Below are positions 29,106 through 37,897 of a stretch of DNA of 64,000 nt, one piece after another. The notes under the pieces were generated by a model, which saw only the letters and a program-made list of their open reading frames with translations, was not told where the DNA came from and did not search any database. Source of the DNA: Pantoea sp. Mb-10 (lineage in GTDB: Bacteria; Pseudomonadota; Gammaproteobacteria; Enterobacterales; Enterobacteriaceae); the NCBI RefSeq assembly GCF_021272205.1, contig NZ_JAJSDX010000001.1, positions 310,001 to 374,000 of the forward strand. Reading direction: 5' to 3'. The stretch's first letter is position 1. Every line of letters starts with the position of its first letter. Made by a program: the position numbers and the translations under genes.

Positions 29106-29924
29106 ATGAGCTACCGCGTTATCGCCCTTGACCTCGACGGCACCCTGCTGACACCGGCTAAAACCATTTTGCCAGAATCGCTCGCTGCGCTAGCCCGCGC
29201 GCAGCAAGCCGGTGTAAAAGTGCTGATTGCCACCGGTCGCCATCACTGCGCCATTCACCCTTTTTATCAGGCGCTTCAGCTTGATACGCCGGCTATCTGC
29301 TGCAACGGAACCTATTTGTATGACTATCCCGCGCAGCGTGTGCTCACCGCCGATCCGCTGGATAAAGCGCAGGCGGTTGAGGTGATTGCCATGCTGGAAG
29401 AGGCGCGCATTCACGGGCTGCTGTACGTGGATGACGCCATGCTGTATCAGACGCCCACCGGCCACGTCACCCGCACATTAAACTGGGCGCAATCGCTGCC
29501 TGAAGCGCAGCGGCCGATTTTTCTGCAGGTACCCGATCTGGCGCAGGCCGCCCGCGACGCGCAATCCATCTGGAAATTCGCGCTCTCCCACCCTGACACG
29601 CGGGCGCTGCAGCAGTTTGCCGAACGCGTGCAGACCGAGCTGGGCCTGGCCTGCGAATGGTCCTGGCACGATCAGGTGGATATTGCTCAGGCGGGCAACA
29701 GCAAAGGCAAGCGCCTGCGCGAGTGGGTGGAAAGCCAAGGATTGAGCATGCAGGATGTGCTGGCCTTCGGTGATAACTATAACGATCTCAGCATGCTTGA
29801 GCAGGTGGGGCTGGGCGTTGCCATGGGCAATGCCGATGAGGCGATTAAGTCCCGCGCGAAGCGTGTGATTGGCACCAATTTGGAGCCCGGTATTGCGGAG
29901 GTGATTGACCAGGAAGTGCTGTAA
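29106..29924 (+). CDS. ybhA: HAD-family phosphatase YbhA (Cof type)
   Basis: 272 residues, the same as E. coli YbhA, which dephosphorylates pyridoxal 5'-phosphate and sugar phosphates. Motif I DLDGTLL, motif II ATGR, and the C-terminal GDNYNDLSML are intact; the C2-type cap lies between. The ATG at 29106 (MSYRVIALD) gives the homologous start; a second in-frame ATG lies 4 codons upstream. In E. coli ybhA is next to modC; here a repeat island separates them. Confidence 0.94.
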   Translation: MSYRVIALDLDGTLLTPAKTILPESLAALARAQQAGVKVLIATGRHHCAIHPFYQALQLDTPAICCNGTYLYDYPAQRVLTADPLDKAQAVEVIAMLEEARIHGLLYVDDAMLYQTPTGHVTRTLNWAQSLPEAQRPIFLQVPDLAQAARDAQSIWKFALSHPDTRALQQFAERVQTELGLACEWSWHDQVDIAQAGNSKGKRLREWVESQGLSMQDVLAFGDNYNDLSMLEQVGLGVAMGNADEAIKSRAKRVIGTNLEPGIAEVIDQEVL

Positions 29925-29950
29925 GAGGGCCAGCGCGCTGGCGGGGCGCT

Positions 29951-30184
29951 GCGGGAGTCCGGCCCGCAAAGCCGGTAAGAGTTAGCGGGGTCCGGCCCGC
30001 TCAGCCGGTATGACTATGAGCGGGTTCCGGCCCGCTATGCCGGTATGACTATGAGCGGGTTCCGGCCCGCTATGCCGGTCTTTAGTTGCGCGGGATCGCG
30101 CGTTGACCGCTGCGCTGGCTTGACCCTGAGCGGGTCCGGCCCGCAAAGCCGGTATGACTATGAGCGGGTTCCGCCCGCTAACCG
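29951..30184. repeat. 35-bp tandem repeat array (about seven units)
   Basis: Units start at 29951, 29985, 30020, 30055, 30090 (diverged), 30130 and 30164 (partial), with a period of 34-35 bases, except about 40 around the diverged unit. Each unit begins GCGGGTTCCGGCCCGC, a small hairpin, then (A/T)ATGCCGGTATGACTATGA or a close variant. Units at 30020 and 30055 are identical over their first 24 bases. The array begins 27 bases after the ybhA stop. Confidence 0.9.
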
Positions 30185-30229
30185 CACGGCAGTTTCAGTC
30201 GCCCCGCTGCGGCGTACGGGCAAAGGGCC

Positions 30230-30430
30230 GATGGGCGCGGCCCTTTGCAATCCGCGCCCTGCGCCAGCCTCCGCTGTTCCCTCACTCCGCCACGCCAGCC
30301 TAACGGACCGCGCGGATTCGCCATCCCTGGCTCATTCCGCGCTCTCAGCGGCATCCCTGCCGCTTCGTCCTGGCCGTCGCGCTCCGTTCGGCGCTCCGGA
30401 TGGCGCTCAACACCGCCGCCTGTAAGGGCT
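30230..30430. repeat. Left arm of an inverted, diverged repeat pair
   Basis: Read on the minus strand this segment shares ordered blocks with the plus strand of 30790-30965: AGGACGA...GGATGCCGC, the block beginning GGTCCGT, and GGCTGGCGCAGGG. The two arms flank about 360 bases. Long open frames here on both strands are composition artefacts; no gene is supported. Confidence 0.6.
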
Positions 30431-30474
30431 TTTTTCTTTTTTCTGTGTGGTGTTGTCTGGTTGGCCGCAACGGA

Positions 30475-30740
30475 TCTGCGCAGGCAGTGGATGGCTGAAA
30501 AAACAGAAGACAAAAGGTTTCTGGTGAACACGGCGCGGGCGGGATGTTGCTTAAAAGTCTTTTCAGCAACGCGCTGGCGTCTAAAGACCAAAAACGCGGA
30601 AAAAGGTTTTATTTAACGCAGCGCGGTCTGGATGGTACTTAAAAGTCTTACCGCCACGCAGTGACCTTAAAAGACGAAAACACGAAAGAAGGGTTTTGCT
30701 TAACGCCGCGAGGTATGAATGCAGCTTAAAAATCTTCCCG
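30475..30740. repeat. About 88-bp imperfect tandem repeat, three units
   Basis: Units end in TTAAAAGTCTT at 30551 and 30639 and TTAAAAATCTT at 30726, giving periods of 88 and 87 bases. Each also contains an AAAGG(G)TTTT segment followed by TTAACGC or a near variant. No gene is recognised. Confidence 0.75.
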
Positions 30741-30789
30741 CCACGCGGCGGCTGCGAAAAAAATCATGGCGTGCAGCGGGGGGTGTGAA

Positions 30790-30965
30790 GCGCCATCCCC
30801 ACTCGCTGAACGACTGAAGCCTTCCAGGACGAGCGGCATGGATGCCGCGAGAGGCGGCGTTGAGCAGGAGCGAATCGACGCCGGTCCGTCAGGAAGGCTG
30901 AGGGAGTGAAGGGACCGCGCAGCGGCGAGTGGGGCTGGCGCAGGGCCGGGGAGTGCAGAGGGCGC
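30790..30965. repeat. Right arm of an inverted, diverged repeat pair
   Basis: Shares ordered blocks in the opposite orientation with 30230-30430 (AGGACGAGCGGCATGGATGCC, GGTCCGTCAGGAAGGCTG and GGGGCTGGCGCAGGGC here). It runs directly into the 110-bp tandem array. Confidence 0.6.
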
Positions 30966-30974
30966 GGCCTGGCG

Positions 30975-31300
30975 CCCTCTGCTCGGTCGCCGCAACGCGG
31001 CAAAGGCACCTGCCAGTACCATGGCGAACGAAACACGCTCGGTGCCAGCGAGAAGGCACCCTGCCGCTGCCTGCGGCGAACCCACCCTCTGCTCGGTCGC
31101 CGCAGCGCGGCAAAGGCACCTGCCAGTGCCATGGCGAACGAAAGTCGCTCCGTGCCAGCGAAAAGGCACCCTGCCGCTGCCTGCGGCGAACCCACCCTCT
31201 GCTCGGTCGCCGCAGCGCGGCAAAGGCACCTGCCACAGCCTGTGGCGAACGAAAATCGCACCGTGCATCGCGCCAGCGAGAAAGCACCCGCCACTGCAAG
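30975..31300. repeat. 110-bp tandem direct repeat, about three units
   Basis: Units start CCCTCTGCTCGGTCGCCGCA at 30975, 31085 and 31195, a period of exactly 110 bases. Units 1 and 2 differ at few positions; unit 3 is diverged in its second half and decays into short GCACCTGCCGCTGCCTGCGGC-like pieces up to about 31345. Because 110 is not a multiple of three, the long open frames seen across it change phase in each unit, so it is not a coding repeat. Confidence 0.9.
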
Positions 31301-31356
31301 TGGCTAAAGCACCTGCCGCTGCCTGCGGCACAAGCCCCGCCACGGCAAGTGGCTCA

Positions 31357-32418
31357 CTAAGCAGAAGCGATCGACACGCTCTTGATCTGCGCGTAGAGCC
31401 ACTGATCGGGCCGGATGCTCAGCTCGTCGCGCGCCCAGGGTGAAATGCGCGCCCACAGTTCGCTGACGCCGATGCGCAACTTCACCTCCACTTGATCGTC
31501 AATCTCCAACAGCTCAACGACCTGTGCCGGCAGAATATTGCGGATCGAACTGTTATGCGGCGGTTGCAACACCAGCGACACATCCGCCGAAGCGATGCGG
31601 ATGCGCAGTGCGCTTTTCAGCGGTTTGTTGACGCGGCTGACCCAAATATGCTGATCCCCCAGCGACAGCGCGGTCATGGGATAATCGGGATGCTGCTCCA
31701 GCACCTGCACGCGCAGCACGCTGCTGCGATCGGCGGGCGGTAACCACGGTCGCATGGCGCTGCTGCCCCACACTTTCTCCAGTGCGCCAAACGCTTTCAC
31801 GCGGCCCTGATCCAGCACCAGTACCTGATCGGCCAGCTGCAAAATCTCATCAAGGCTGTGCGACACATATAAAATGGGCACATCCACCTGCCTGGCCAGC
31901 GCCTGAAGATAAGGCATCAGCTCCCGTTTGCGCGGTACATCCAGCGAAGCCAGCGGTTCGTCCATTAACAGCATATCCGGTGCGGTCAGCAGCGCGCGGC
32001 CGATCGCTACCCGCTGCTTTTCACCACCGGAAAGCGAAGCAGGAAAGCGATCCAGCAGCGACTCAAGGCCAAGCAGCGCCACTAATGACGAAAACTGCGA
32101 TTTCATTGAGGCTGCCATACCGTATTTCAGGTTGCCACGCACCCGATAGTGCGGGAACAGGCGCGCATCCTGAAAAACGTAGCCGATGCGGCGCTGCTCG
32201 GGCGGCAAATTGATCGCGTGTTGGCTATCAAATAGCAGCCGCTCGTTGAGCTGGATGCGACCGCTTTGCGGCTGCGTTAGGCCGCTAATGGCGTTGATCA
32301 AGGAGGTTTTCCCCGCGCCGGAAACGCCAAAAATGGCGGTGATGCCAGAAGCAGGCAGGTGTTCATCAATCTCAAGCTGGTGATCGCCCAGCCGCTGCGA
32401 AAAACGAAGCGTCAGCAT
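31357..32418 (-). CDS. modC: Molybdate ABC transporter ATPase ModC
   Basis: 353 residues. Walker [10 protein letters not shown], signature [15 protein letters not shown], Walker [12 protein letters not shown], and a C-terminal TOBE/Mop domain (about 290-353) typical of ModC. It powers ModB. The ATG at 32418 overlaps the modB stop (TGATG); the frame is open 14 codons further inside modB. The 3' end borders the repeat island, and no clear terminator is seen. Confidence 0.95.
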   Translation of the reverse strand: MLTLRFSQRLGDHQLEIDEHLPASGITAIFGVSGAGKTSLINAISGLTQPQSGRIQLNERLLFDSQHAINLPPEQRRIGYVFQDARLFPHYRVRGNLKYGMAASMKSQFSSLVALLGLESLLDRFPASLSGGEKQRVAIGRALLTAPDMLLMDEPLASLDVPRKRELMPYLQALARQVDVPILYVSHSLDEILQLADQVLVLDQGRVKAFGALEKVWGSSAMRPWLPPADRSSVLRVQVLEQHPDYPMTALSLGDQHIWVSRVNKPLKSALRIRIASADVSLVLQPPHNSSIRNILPAQVVELLEIDDQVEVKLRIGVSELWARISPWARDELSIRPDQWLYAQIKSVSIASA

Positions 32419-33110
32419 CAGGCTGCCCCCAGCCGCTTGCGGCCCCATCGCGTCAGCCACTCAGACGCAATTAACGAGAGTAGCGCCAGGGCGATCGCCA
32501 CAGCGCATAGGCGCGCCGCCGTGCCTTCCGCGCCAGGCGTTTCAATCAGGGTAAACATCGCCGAAGGGATCGTGCGCGTCTCGCCGGGGATATTGGAAAC
32601 AAAGGTGATGGTGGCGCCAAATTCGCCTAGCGAGCGCGCAAACGCCAGCACGGTGCCCGCGATAATGCCGGGCAACGTAAGCGGCAGCGTAATGGTCAGA
32701 AATACGCGCCAGCGCCCAGCGCCCAGCGTGCGCGCCGCCTGCTCCAGCTTACTGTCCACGGCTTCCAGCGCCAGCCGGATGGCGCGTACCATCAGCGGAA
32801 ACGCCATCACCGCGGACGCCAGCACCGCACCGCGCCAGCTAAACGCCAGCGTGAAGCCAAACCAGTCCCACAGCCACTGGCCAATCACGCCGCGTCGGCC
32901 CAGCGACAGCAGGAGCAAATAGCCAACCACCACCGGCGGCAGCACCAGCGGCAGATGCACAAGGCTGTCCAGCAGCGTTTTGCCAGGGAAGTGACGACGT
33001 GCCAAAACCCACGCCGTCAGGATGCCAAACGGCAGGCTGCACAGCACCGCCACGCAGGAAACTTTCAGGCTCAGAAACACCGCCTGCCATTCAGGATCGC
33101 TCAATATCAT
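32418..33110 (-). CDS. modB: Molybdate ABC transporter permease ModB
   Basis: 230 residues with five to six membrane helices. The permease EAA loop is visible as [27 protein letters not shown]. Imports molybdate delivered by ModA. Overlaps modA by four bases and modC by one. Confidence 0.95.
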   Translation of the reverse strand: MILSDPEWQAVFLSLKVSCVAVLCSLPFGILTAWVLARRHFPGKTLLDSLVHLPLVLPPVVVGYLLLLSLGRRGVIGQWLWDWFGFTLAFSWRGAVLASAVMAFPLMVRAIRLALEAVDSKLEQAARTLGAGRWRVFLTITLPLTLPGIIAGTVLAFARSLGEFGATITFVSNIPGETRTIPSAMFTLIETPGAEGTAARLCAVAIALALLSLIASEWLTRWGRKRLGAA

Positions 33111-33880
33111 TTCTTTGGCGTAAATCCATACTGTTTGAACACGGCAGCGGCTTCCGGCCCCTGCAAATAGCTGTAGAAGGCGTTCACCGCTGCGTTTTGA
33201 CGATCTTGCACAATGGCCATCGGGTACTCGACCGGCTTATGGCTGGCCCCGGGAAAACGTCCCACTACCTGCACGTTTTTGCTGGCCACGGCGTCCGAGC
33301 CATACACGATGCCATAGGGCGCCTCATTACGCTCCACCAGCGCCAGTGCGGCACGCACATCATTTGCCGGCGCCAACTGCGGCGCCAACGTCTCCCACGC
33401 GCCCAGCTTTTGCAGCGCTTCTTTCGCGTAGATGCCGGCAGGTACGTGATCCGGATCGCCTACCGCCAGACGCTCACCCTTCAACAGCGCTTTCCAGCGC
33501 GTCTGCGCATTAATGGTGACCGCTTTTTCCCCGGCGCTCTTAGGCGCAATCAGCACTAAATCGTTGCCTAAAAGCGTATAGCGCGTGCTGGCGATCACGC
33601 TCTTTTTGGCGACCGCATCATCCATCCACTGCTGGTCGGCAGAGATAAACAGATCGGCCGGTGCGCCCTGCTCAATCTGGCGCGCCAGCGTTGAGGAGGA
33701 AGCGAAGGACGACACCACCTCGACGCTGTGTTTTTGCTGGTACTGCGCGGCAATTTTTTGCATCGCATTGGTCAGCGACGCCGCGGCAAAGACGGTAATT
33801 TTCTCCGCCGCTACGGCGTGCGACGCGGCTGAAAAACTTAATACGGCGGCAGCCGTCCAGCGGATAGTCCTGTTTTGCAT
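33107..33880 (-). CDS. modA: Molybdate-binding periplasmic protein ModA
   Basis: 257 residues, as in E. coli. A Sec signal peptide ends around residue 24 (ASHAVAAE). FAAASLTNAM and FASSSTLARQIEQGAPADLFISADQ form the oxyanion-binding lobes. AGGAG precedes the ATG. First gene of modABC, with an inverted repeat fitting ModE operators directly upstream. Confidence 0.96.
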   Translation of the reverse strand: MQNRTIRWTAAAVLSFSAASHAVAAEKITVFAAASLTNAMQKIAAQYQQKHSVEVVSSFASSSTLARQIEQGAPADLFISADQQWMDDAVAKKSVIASTRYTLLGNDLVLIAPKSAGEKAVTINAQTRWKALLKGERLAVGDPDHVPAGIYAKEALQKLGAWETLAPQLAPANDVRAALALVERNEAPYGIVYGSDAVASKNVQVVGRFPGASHKPVEYPMAIVQDRQNAAVNAFYSYLQGPEAAAVFKQYGFTPKK

Positions 33881-33896
33881 GAATCACTCTCCTGTT

Positions 33897-33920
33897 CGTT
33901 GTATAAAACATAATACAACG
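33897..33920. promoter_or_regulatory. ModE-type operator of modABC
   Basis: Perfect inverted repeat with 8-base arms CGTTGTAT / ATACAACG and an 8-base spacer, 16 bases upstream of the modA start codon. Arm length and spacing equal those of the moaA site at 17689-17712. In E. coli ModE-molybdate represses modABC from such a site. Confidence 0.85.
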
Positions 33921-33968
33921 CTGTAATTCATGCTGTCAGGCTCTATATCGGCAAGAGAGAGAAAGACG

Positions 33969-33996
33969 TTAAAAAAAACGCCCGCTGAAGCGGGCG
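33969..33996 (-). terminator. Terminator of acrZ
   Basis: Stem CGCCCGC / GCGGGCG with a 4-base loop, followed on the minus strand by eight T residues. Lies 10 bases after the acrZ stop. Confidence 0.92.
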
Positions 33997-34005
33997 CGAT
34001 GGGAA

Positions 34006-34164
34006 TCAGTGATGAGAGCTGTTGGCGGGACGATCGTCGCGGCGGCCAAATTTTGAGATGACGTTAAACACTTCTCCCAGGCCGTAAATTAACCCGAGCA
34101 TGATCGCCATCACCACGGGCACCATGATCACAGCAACCGCCAGGCTTTTTAACAGTTCCAGCAT
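34006..34164 (-). CDS. acrZ: AcrZ, small membrane partner of the AcrB efflux pump
   Basis: A 52-residue single-helix protein starting [20 protein letters not shown]. The N-terminal 35 residues are nearly identical to E. coli AcrZ (YbhT, 49 residues); the tail is basic and differs ([14 protein letters not shown]). AcrZ binds AcrB in the inner membrane and tunes drug export. GAGG precedes the ATG. Its place between modA and modE is conserved; own terminator downstream. Confidence 0.93.
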   Translation of the reverse strand: MLELLKSLAVAVIMVPVVMAIMLGLIYGLGEVFNVISKFGRRDDRPANSSHH

Positions 34165-34280
34165 GGAAACCTCACGCAAAAGTAAAAAAGTGATTGTAAC
34201 GGCTGGAGAAAAAAAGGCACTGCCCTTTTCGTGCTTTTACTTTAGACCGTAAACTGGGCGCTTAAATACAAGGAGCTGAC

Positions 34281-35063
34281 ATGCAGGCAGAACTCTCACT
34301 TCATATTCGTCTTCAGCAGAAACTGTTTGCCGATCCGCGCCGCATCGCACTGCTGCAGCGCATACAGGAAACCGGCTCGATCAGCCAGGGCGCAAAGCTT
34401 GCGGGCATCAGTTACAAAAGCGCCTGGGATGCCATCAACGAGATGAACCAGCTGGCCGATCACACGCTGGTGGAGCGCGCCACCGGCGGCAAAGGCGGCG
34501 GCGGCGCACGGCTGACGCGCTACGGTGCGCGGCTGGTTCAGCTGTTTCACCTGATGGCGCAAATTCAGGAAAAAGCGTTCAACGTACTGCAACACGATGC
34601 GTTGCCGCTGGACAGTCTGCTGGCCGCCATCGCCCGCGTTTCCCTGCAAACCAGCGCGCGTAATCAGCTGTTTGGCACCGTGGTGACGCGCGAAGGTCAG
34701 CAGGTGCAGCAGCAGGTACGGGTACAGCTCGCGGACGGCGTCACGCAGATTAACGTCGCCCTCACCCAGCACAGCGCCGAGCGCTTGCAGCTGGAGGCGG
34801 GCAAAGAGGTGCTGATTCTGATCAAAGCGCCGTGGGTCCGTATCTGCCACGACAATGACGGCGGCGATAATCAGCTGCGCGCGCACATCACCCATATTGA
34901 ACCTGGCGACGAGGTGAGCGAAGTGGTCATGTCGCTCCCCGGCGGCGAGAGTCTGTGTGCCACCGTTGCCAGCGCCCGCCTCACGCAACAAACGCTGCGG
35001 CCCGGTGATGCCGTCATCGCCAGTTTTGCTGCGGAGCACGCCATTATTGCCACCCTGCTGTGA
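34281..35063 (+). CDS. modE: Molybdate-responsive regulator ModE
   Basis: 260 residues. The N-terminal winged helix carries GSISQGAKLAGISYKSAWDAINEMNQL; the C-terminal half has two Mop domains (SARNQLFGTV... and a second near 190-258) that bind molybdate. It would act on the ModE-type sites upstream of modA and moaA in this window. An AAGGAG site lies just before the ATG. Confidence 0.96.
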   Translation: MQAELSLHIRLQQKLFADPRRIALLQRIQETGSISQGAKLAGISYKSAWDAINEMNQLADHTLVERATGGKGGGGARLTRYGARLVQLFHLMAQIQEKAFNVLQHDALPLDSLLAAIARVSLQTSARNQLFGTVVTREGQQVQQQVRVQLADGVTQINVALTQHSAERLQLEAGKEVLILIKAPWVRICHDNDGGDNQLRAHITHIEPGDEVSEVVMSLPGGESLCATVASARLTQQTLRPGDAVIASFAAEHAIIATLL

Positions 35064-35138
35064 CCGTGGGCCCTGCATTGACTTCGCGCCGAGAGCGGGC
35101 TAAAACTGAGCGATACGATGCAAAAAACGGAACAAATC

Positions 35139-36623
35139 ATGGCTTCATTGCATATTTCGCAAGGCATATTTCATCTTAGCGATCGTAAAACGCTGCGGCT
35201 GAACGATCTCACGATCAATCGCGGCGAAAGCTGGGCGTTTGTCGGGGCCAACGGTAGCGGAAAATCCTCGCTGGCGCGGGCGCTTTCCGGCGAGATGGCA
35301 CCGGTTAAAGGCCAGGTGACGCAGGATTTTCAGCGCCCTGTTCGCCTCTCCCTGGAGCAATTGCAGGCGTTGGTCTCACAAGAGTGGGAGCGCAACAACA
35401 CCGACTTAGTCGGCGAAGGAGAGGACGATACCGGCCGCACTACCGCGCAGATCATCCAGGACACCGTCCACGACGAGGCGCGCTGTGAGAAGCTGGCGCA
35501 GCAGTTTGGCATTCACGCCCTGCTCCCGCGCCGCTTCAAATATCTTTCCACCGGCGAAACCCGTAAGACGCTGCTATGCCAGGCGCTGATGGCGCAGCCG
35601 GATTTACTGATCCTTGATGAACCGTTTGATGGCCTTGATGTGGCCTCGCGCGCCAACCTCGCGGAGATACTGCACGATCTGCATCAGCAGGGTTATACCG
35701 TGGTGTTGGTGTTAAACCGCTTTGATGATATTCCAGACTTTGTCCAGCACGTGGGCGTGCTGGCGGAGTGTACGCTCACGCACGTTGGCGCGCGGGAGGC
35801 CATTCTGGCCGAAGCGCTGGTGGCGCAATTGGCACACAGTGAAACGCTACAGGGTATGGCGCTGCCGGAGCCCGATGAGCCCGCCAGGCTGCCGCAACTC
35901 GCCAATGACACCCCGCGCGTGGTGCTGCGCAATGGGATCGTGGCCTGGAACGATCAGGTGGTTATCGACGGTCTTAGCTGGCAGGTCAATCCCGGTGAAC
36001 ACTGGCAAATCGTCGGGCCAAACGGCGCGGGTAAATCCACGTTGCTGAGCCTGGTCACCGGCGATCATCCGCAGGGGTACAGCAACGATCTCACGCTGTT
36101 TGGTCGCCGCCGCGGCAGCGGTGAAACCATTTGGGAGATCAAACAGCACATTGGCTATGTCAGCAGCAGCTTGCATCTGGATTATCGCGTCAGCTGTAAC
36201 GTCCGCACGGTGGTGCTCTCTGGCTTCTTTGATTCGATCGGCCTGTACCAACCGGCGTCCGATCGGCTAAAAGCGCTGGCGCACCAGTGGCTGGCGCTGC
36301 TCGGCATGGATAATGCGCTCGCCGATGCGCCGTTCCACGCCCTGTCGTGGGGGCAGCAGCGCTTAGTCTTGATTGCGCGCGCGCTGGTGAAACATCCGAC
36401 GCTGCTGATTTTGGATGAACCGCTACAGGGGCTGGATCCGATTAACCGCCAGCTGGTACGCCGTTTTGTTGACGTGCTGATCGGCGAAGGCCGCACCCAG
36501 TTGCTGTTTGTCTCTCATCACGCCGAAGACGCGCCGCAGTGCATTACCCACCGCTTAAGCTTTGTGCCGCATGACAGCGGCTATCGCTATCAACAGGATG
36601 TCCTGCGCCCGACCCTTTCCTGA
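35139..36623 (+). CDS. modF: ModF, double ABC ATPase of the molybdate locus
   Basis: 494 residues with two ABC cassettes and no membrane segment. Cassette 1: GANGSGKSS, LSTGETRKTLL, LLILDEPFDGLD. Cassette 2: GPNGAGKST, LSWGQQRLVLI, LLILDEPLQGLD. It closely follows E. coli ModF, including GDHPQGYSNDLTLFGRRRGSGETIW. Its function is not established. The ATG at 35139 aligns with E. coli; the frame is open 7 codons upstream. It follows modE by 75 bases. Confidence 0.94.
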   Translation: MASLHISQGIFHLSDRKTLRLNDLTINRGESWAFVGANGSGKSSLARALSGEMAPVKGQVTQDFQRPVRLSLEQLQALVSQEWERNNTDLVGEGEDDTGRTTAQIIQDTVHDEARCEKLAQQFGIHALLPRRFKYLSTGETRKTLLCQALMAQPDLLILDEPFDGLDVASRANLAEILHDLHQQGYTVVLVLNRFDDIPDFVQHVGVLAECTLTHVGAREAILAEALVAQLAHSETLQGMALPEPDEPARLPQLANDTPRVVLRNGIVAWNDQVVIDGLSWQVNPGEHWQIVGPNGAGKSTLLSLVTGDHPQGYSNDLTLFGRRRGSGETIWEIKQHIGYVSSSLHLDYRVSCNVRTVVLSGFFDSIGLYQPASDRLKALAHQWLALLGMDNALADAPFHALSWGQQRLVLIARALVKHPTLLILDEPLQGLDPINRQLVRRFVDVLIGEGRTQLLFVSHHAEDAPQCITHRLSFVPHDSGYRYQQDVLRPTLS

Positions 36624-36747
36624 ATTTCCCTTGCCGAAGCCGCTGCGCGCGGCTCGGTTTCGGCCATCGGTGTAACCGCTACCACTGACACGGTCAAATA
36701 TCCATCAGTTGTGCTATTGGACCCCACAAATTGAGAATCATCAGCTT

Positions 36748-36763
36748 GTGTAAACGATACCAT
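36748..36763 (+). promoter_or_regulatory. GalR/GalS operator upstream of galT
   Basis: GTGTAAACGATACCAT closely matches the E. coli external gal operator (GTGTAAACGATTCCAC as I recall it), with two differences. It lies about 50 bases before the -10 hexamer. No clear second (internal) operator or CRP site was found by eye. Confidence 0.75.
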
Positions 36764-36798
36764 TTATCCAGACTGGATCACGCTTTCAGGCGGTCCTT

Positions 36799-36804
36799 TA
36801 TGCT
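36799..36804 (+). promoter_or_regulatory. -10 element of the gal promoter
   Basis: TATGCT, the same -10 hexamer as I recall for E. coli gal P1, 50 bases before the galT ATG. No good -35 is seen, consistent with an activator-dependent promoter. Confidence 0.6.
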
Positions 36805-36853
36805 ACTTTGATCGCAGATCATTTTGTTTATTTGCCGTTTACCAGGACTCATC

Positions 36854-37897
36854 ATGGAAAAATTCAACCCGGTCGATCATCCGCATCGCCGCTACAACCC
36901 ATTGATCGATCAGTGGGTGCTGGTGTCGCCGCACCGCGCAAAACGTCCGTGGCAAGGCGCACAAGAGACGCCCTCGCTGGAACAACTTCCGGCACACGAT
37001 CCCGACTGCTTCCTGTGTGCCGGAAACACCCGCATAACCGGCGACAAAAATCCAGATTATGCACGTACCTTTGTCTTCACCAATGATTTCGCCGCGCTGA
37101 TGACCGATACGCCAGATGCGCCACACAGCGACGATCTGTTGATGCGCTGCGAAAGCGCGCGCGGCACCAGCCGCGTTATCTGCTTCTCCCCCGACCACAG
37201 TAAAACGCTGCCAGAGCTGCCGCTGAGCGGCCTTGAAGAGATTGTGCAGACGTGGCAGACGCAAACCGCTGAACTGGGACAGCAGTATCCGTGGGTGCAG
37301 GTGTTTGAAAACAAAGGTGCGGCCATGGGCTGCTCCAACCCGCATCCGCACGGACAAATCTGGGCCAACAGTTTTCTGCCTAACGAAGCGCAAAAAGAAG
37401 ATGACAATCAGCGCCGCTATTTTGCTGAAAAAGGCACACCGCTGCTGGTGGACTACGCCGCACGTGAACAGGCCGATGGCAGTCGCACCGTGGTGGAAAC
37501 CGAGCACTGGCTGGCGGTGGTGCCGTGGTGGGCGGCATGGCCCTTCGAGACCTTGCTGCTGCCAAAACAGCACGTGAAGCGCATCACCGACTTAACCGAA
37601 GCGCAATCCACCGATCTGGCGCGTGCACTGAAGCAGCTGACCAGCCGCTATGACAATTTGTTCCAGTGTTCTTTCCCCTACTCCATGGGCTGGCACGGTG
37701 CGCCCTTTAACGGCGAAGAGAACGCACACTGGCAGCTGCATGCGCATTTCTATCCGCCGCTGCTGCGTTCGGCCACGGTGCGCAAATTTATGGTCGGCTA
37801 CGAAATGCTGGCCGAAACCCAACGCGATTTAACGGCGGAACAGGCAGCAGAGCGTCTGCGTTCTGTCAGCGACATTCACTTCCGCGAGGCACAATAA
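36854..37897 (+). CDS. galT: Galactose-1-phosphate uridylyltransferase
   Basis: 347 residues. Second Leloir step: exchange of UMP between UDP-glucose and galactose-1-phosphate. The active-site HPHGQIW block is near residue 160; zinc-site cysteines are in DCFLCAGN. The ATG at 36854 has AGGA upstream; the frame is open to 36824. It is the first gene of galTKM here; galE, which precedes galT in E. coli, is absent. The gap 36624-36853 after modF carries the gal operator and promoter. Confidence 0.96.
   Translation: MEKFNPVDHPHRRYNPLIDQWVLVSPHRAKRPWQGAQETPSLEQLPAHDPDCFLCAGNTRITGDKNPDYARTFVFTNDFAALMTDTPDAPHSDDLLMRCESARGTSRVICFSPDHSKTLPELPLSGLEEIVQTWQTQTAELGQQYPWVQVFENKGAAMGCSNPHPHGQIWANSFLPNEAQKEDDNQRRYFAEKGTPLLVDYAAREQADGSRTVVETEHWLAVVPWWAAWPFETLLLPKQHVKRITDLTEAQSTDLARALKQLTSRYDNLFQCSFPYSMGWHGAPFNGEENAHWQLHAHFYPPLLRSATVRKFMVGYEMLAETQRDLTAEQAAERLRSVSDIHFREAQ

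Noticed and set aside
29951-30184. CRISPR array
   Set aside because: The whole 35-base unit repeats; there are no unique spacers and no cas genes.
30045-30616. Several 74-137 codon frames in the repeat island
   Set aside because: They overlap each other on both strands and consist of repeat sequence.
30726-31343. Minus-strand frame of 205 codons, and others on both strands, across the 110-bp repeats
   Set aside because: Repeat period is not a multiple of three, composition is extreme, no ribosome binding site, and no recognisable protein.
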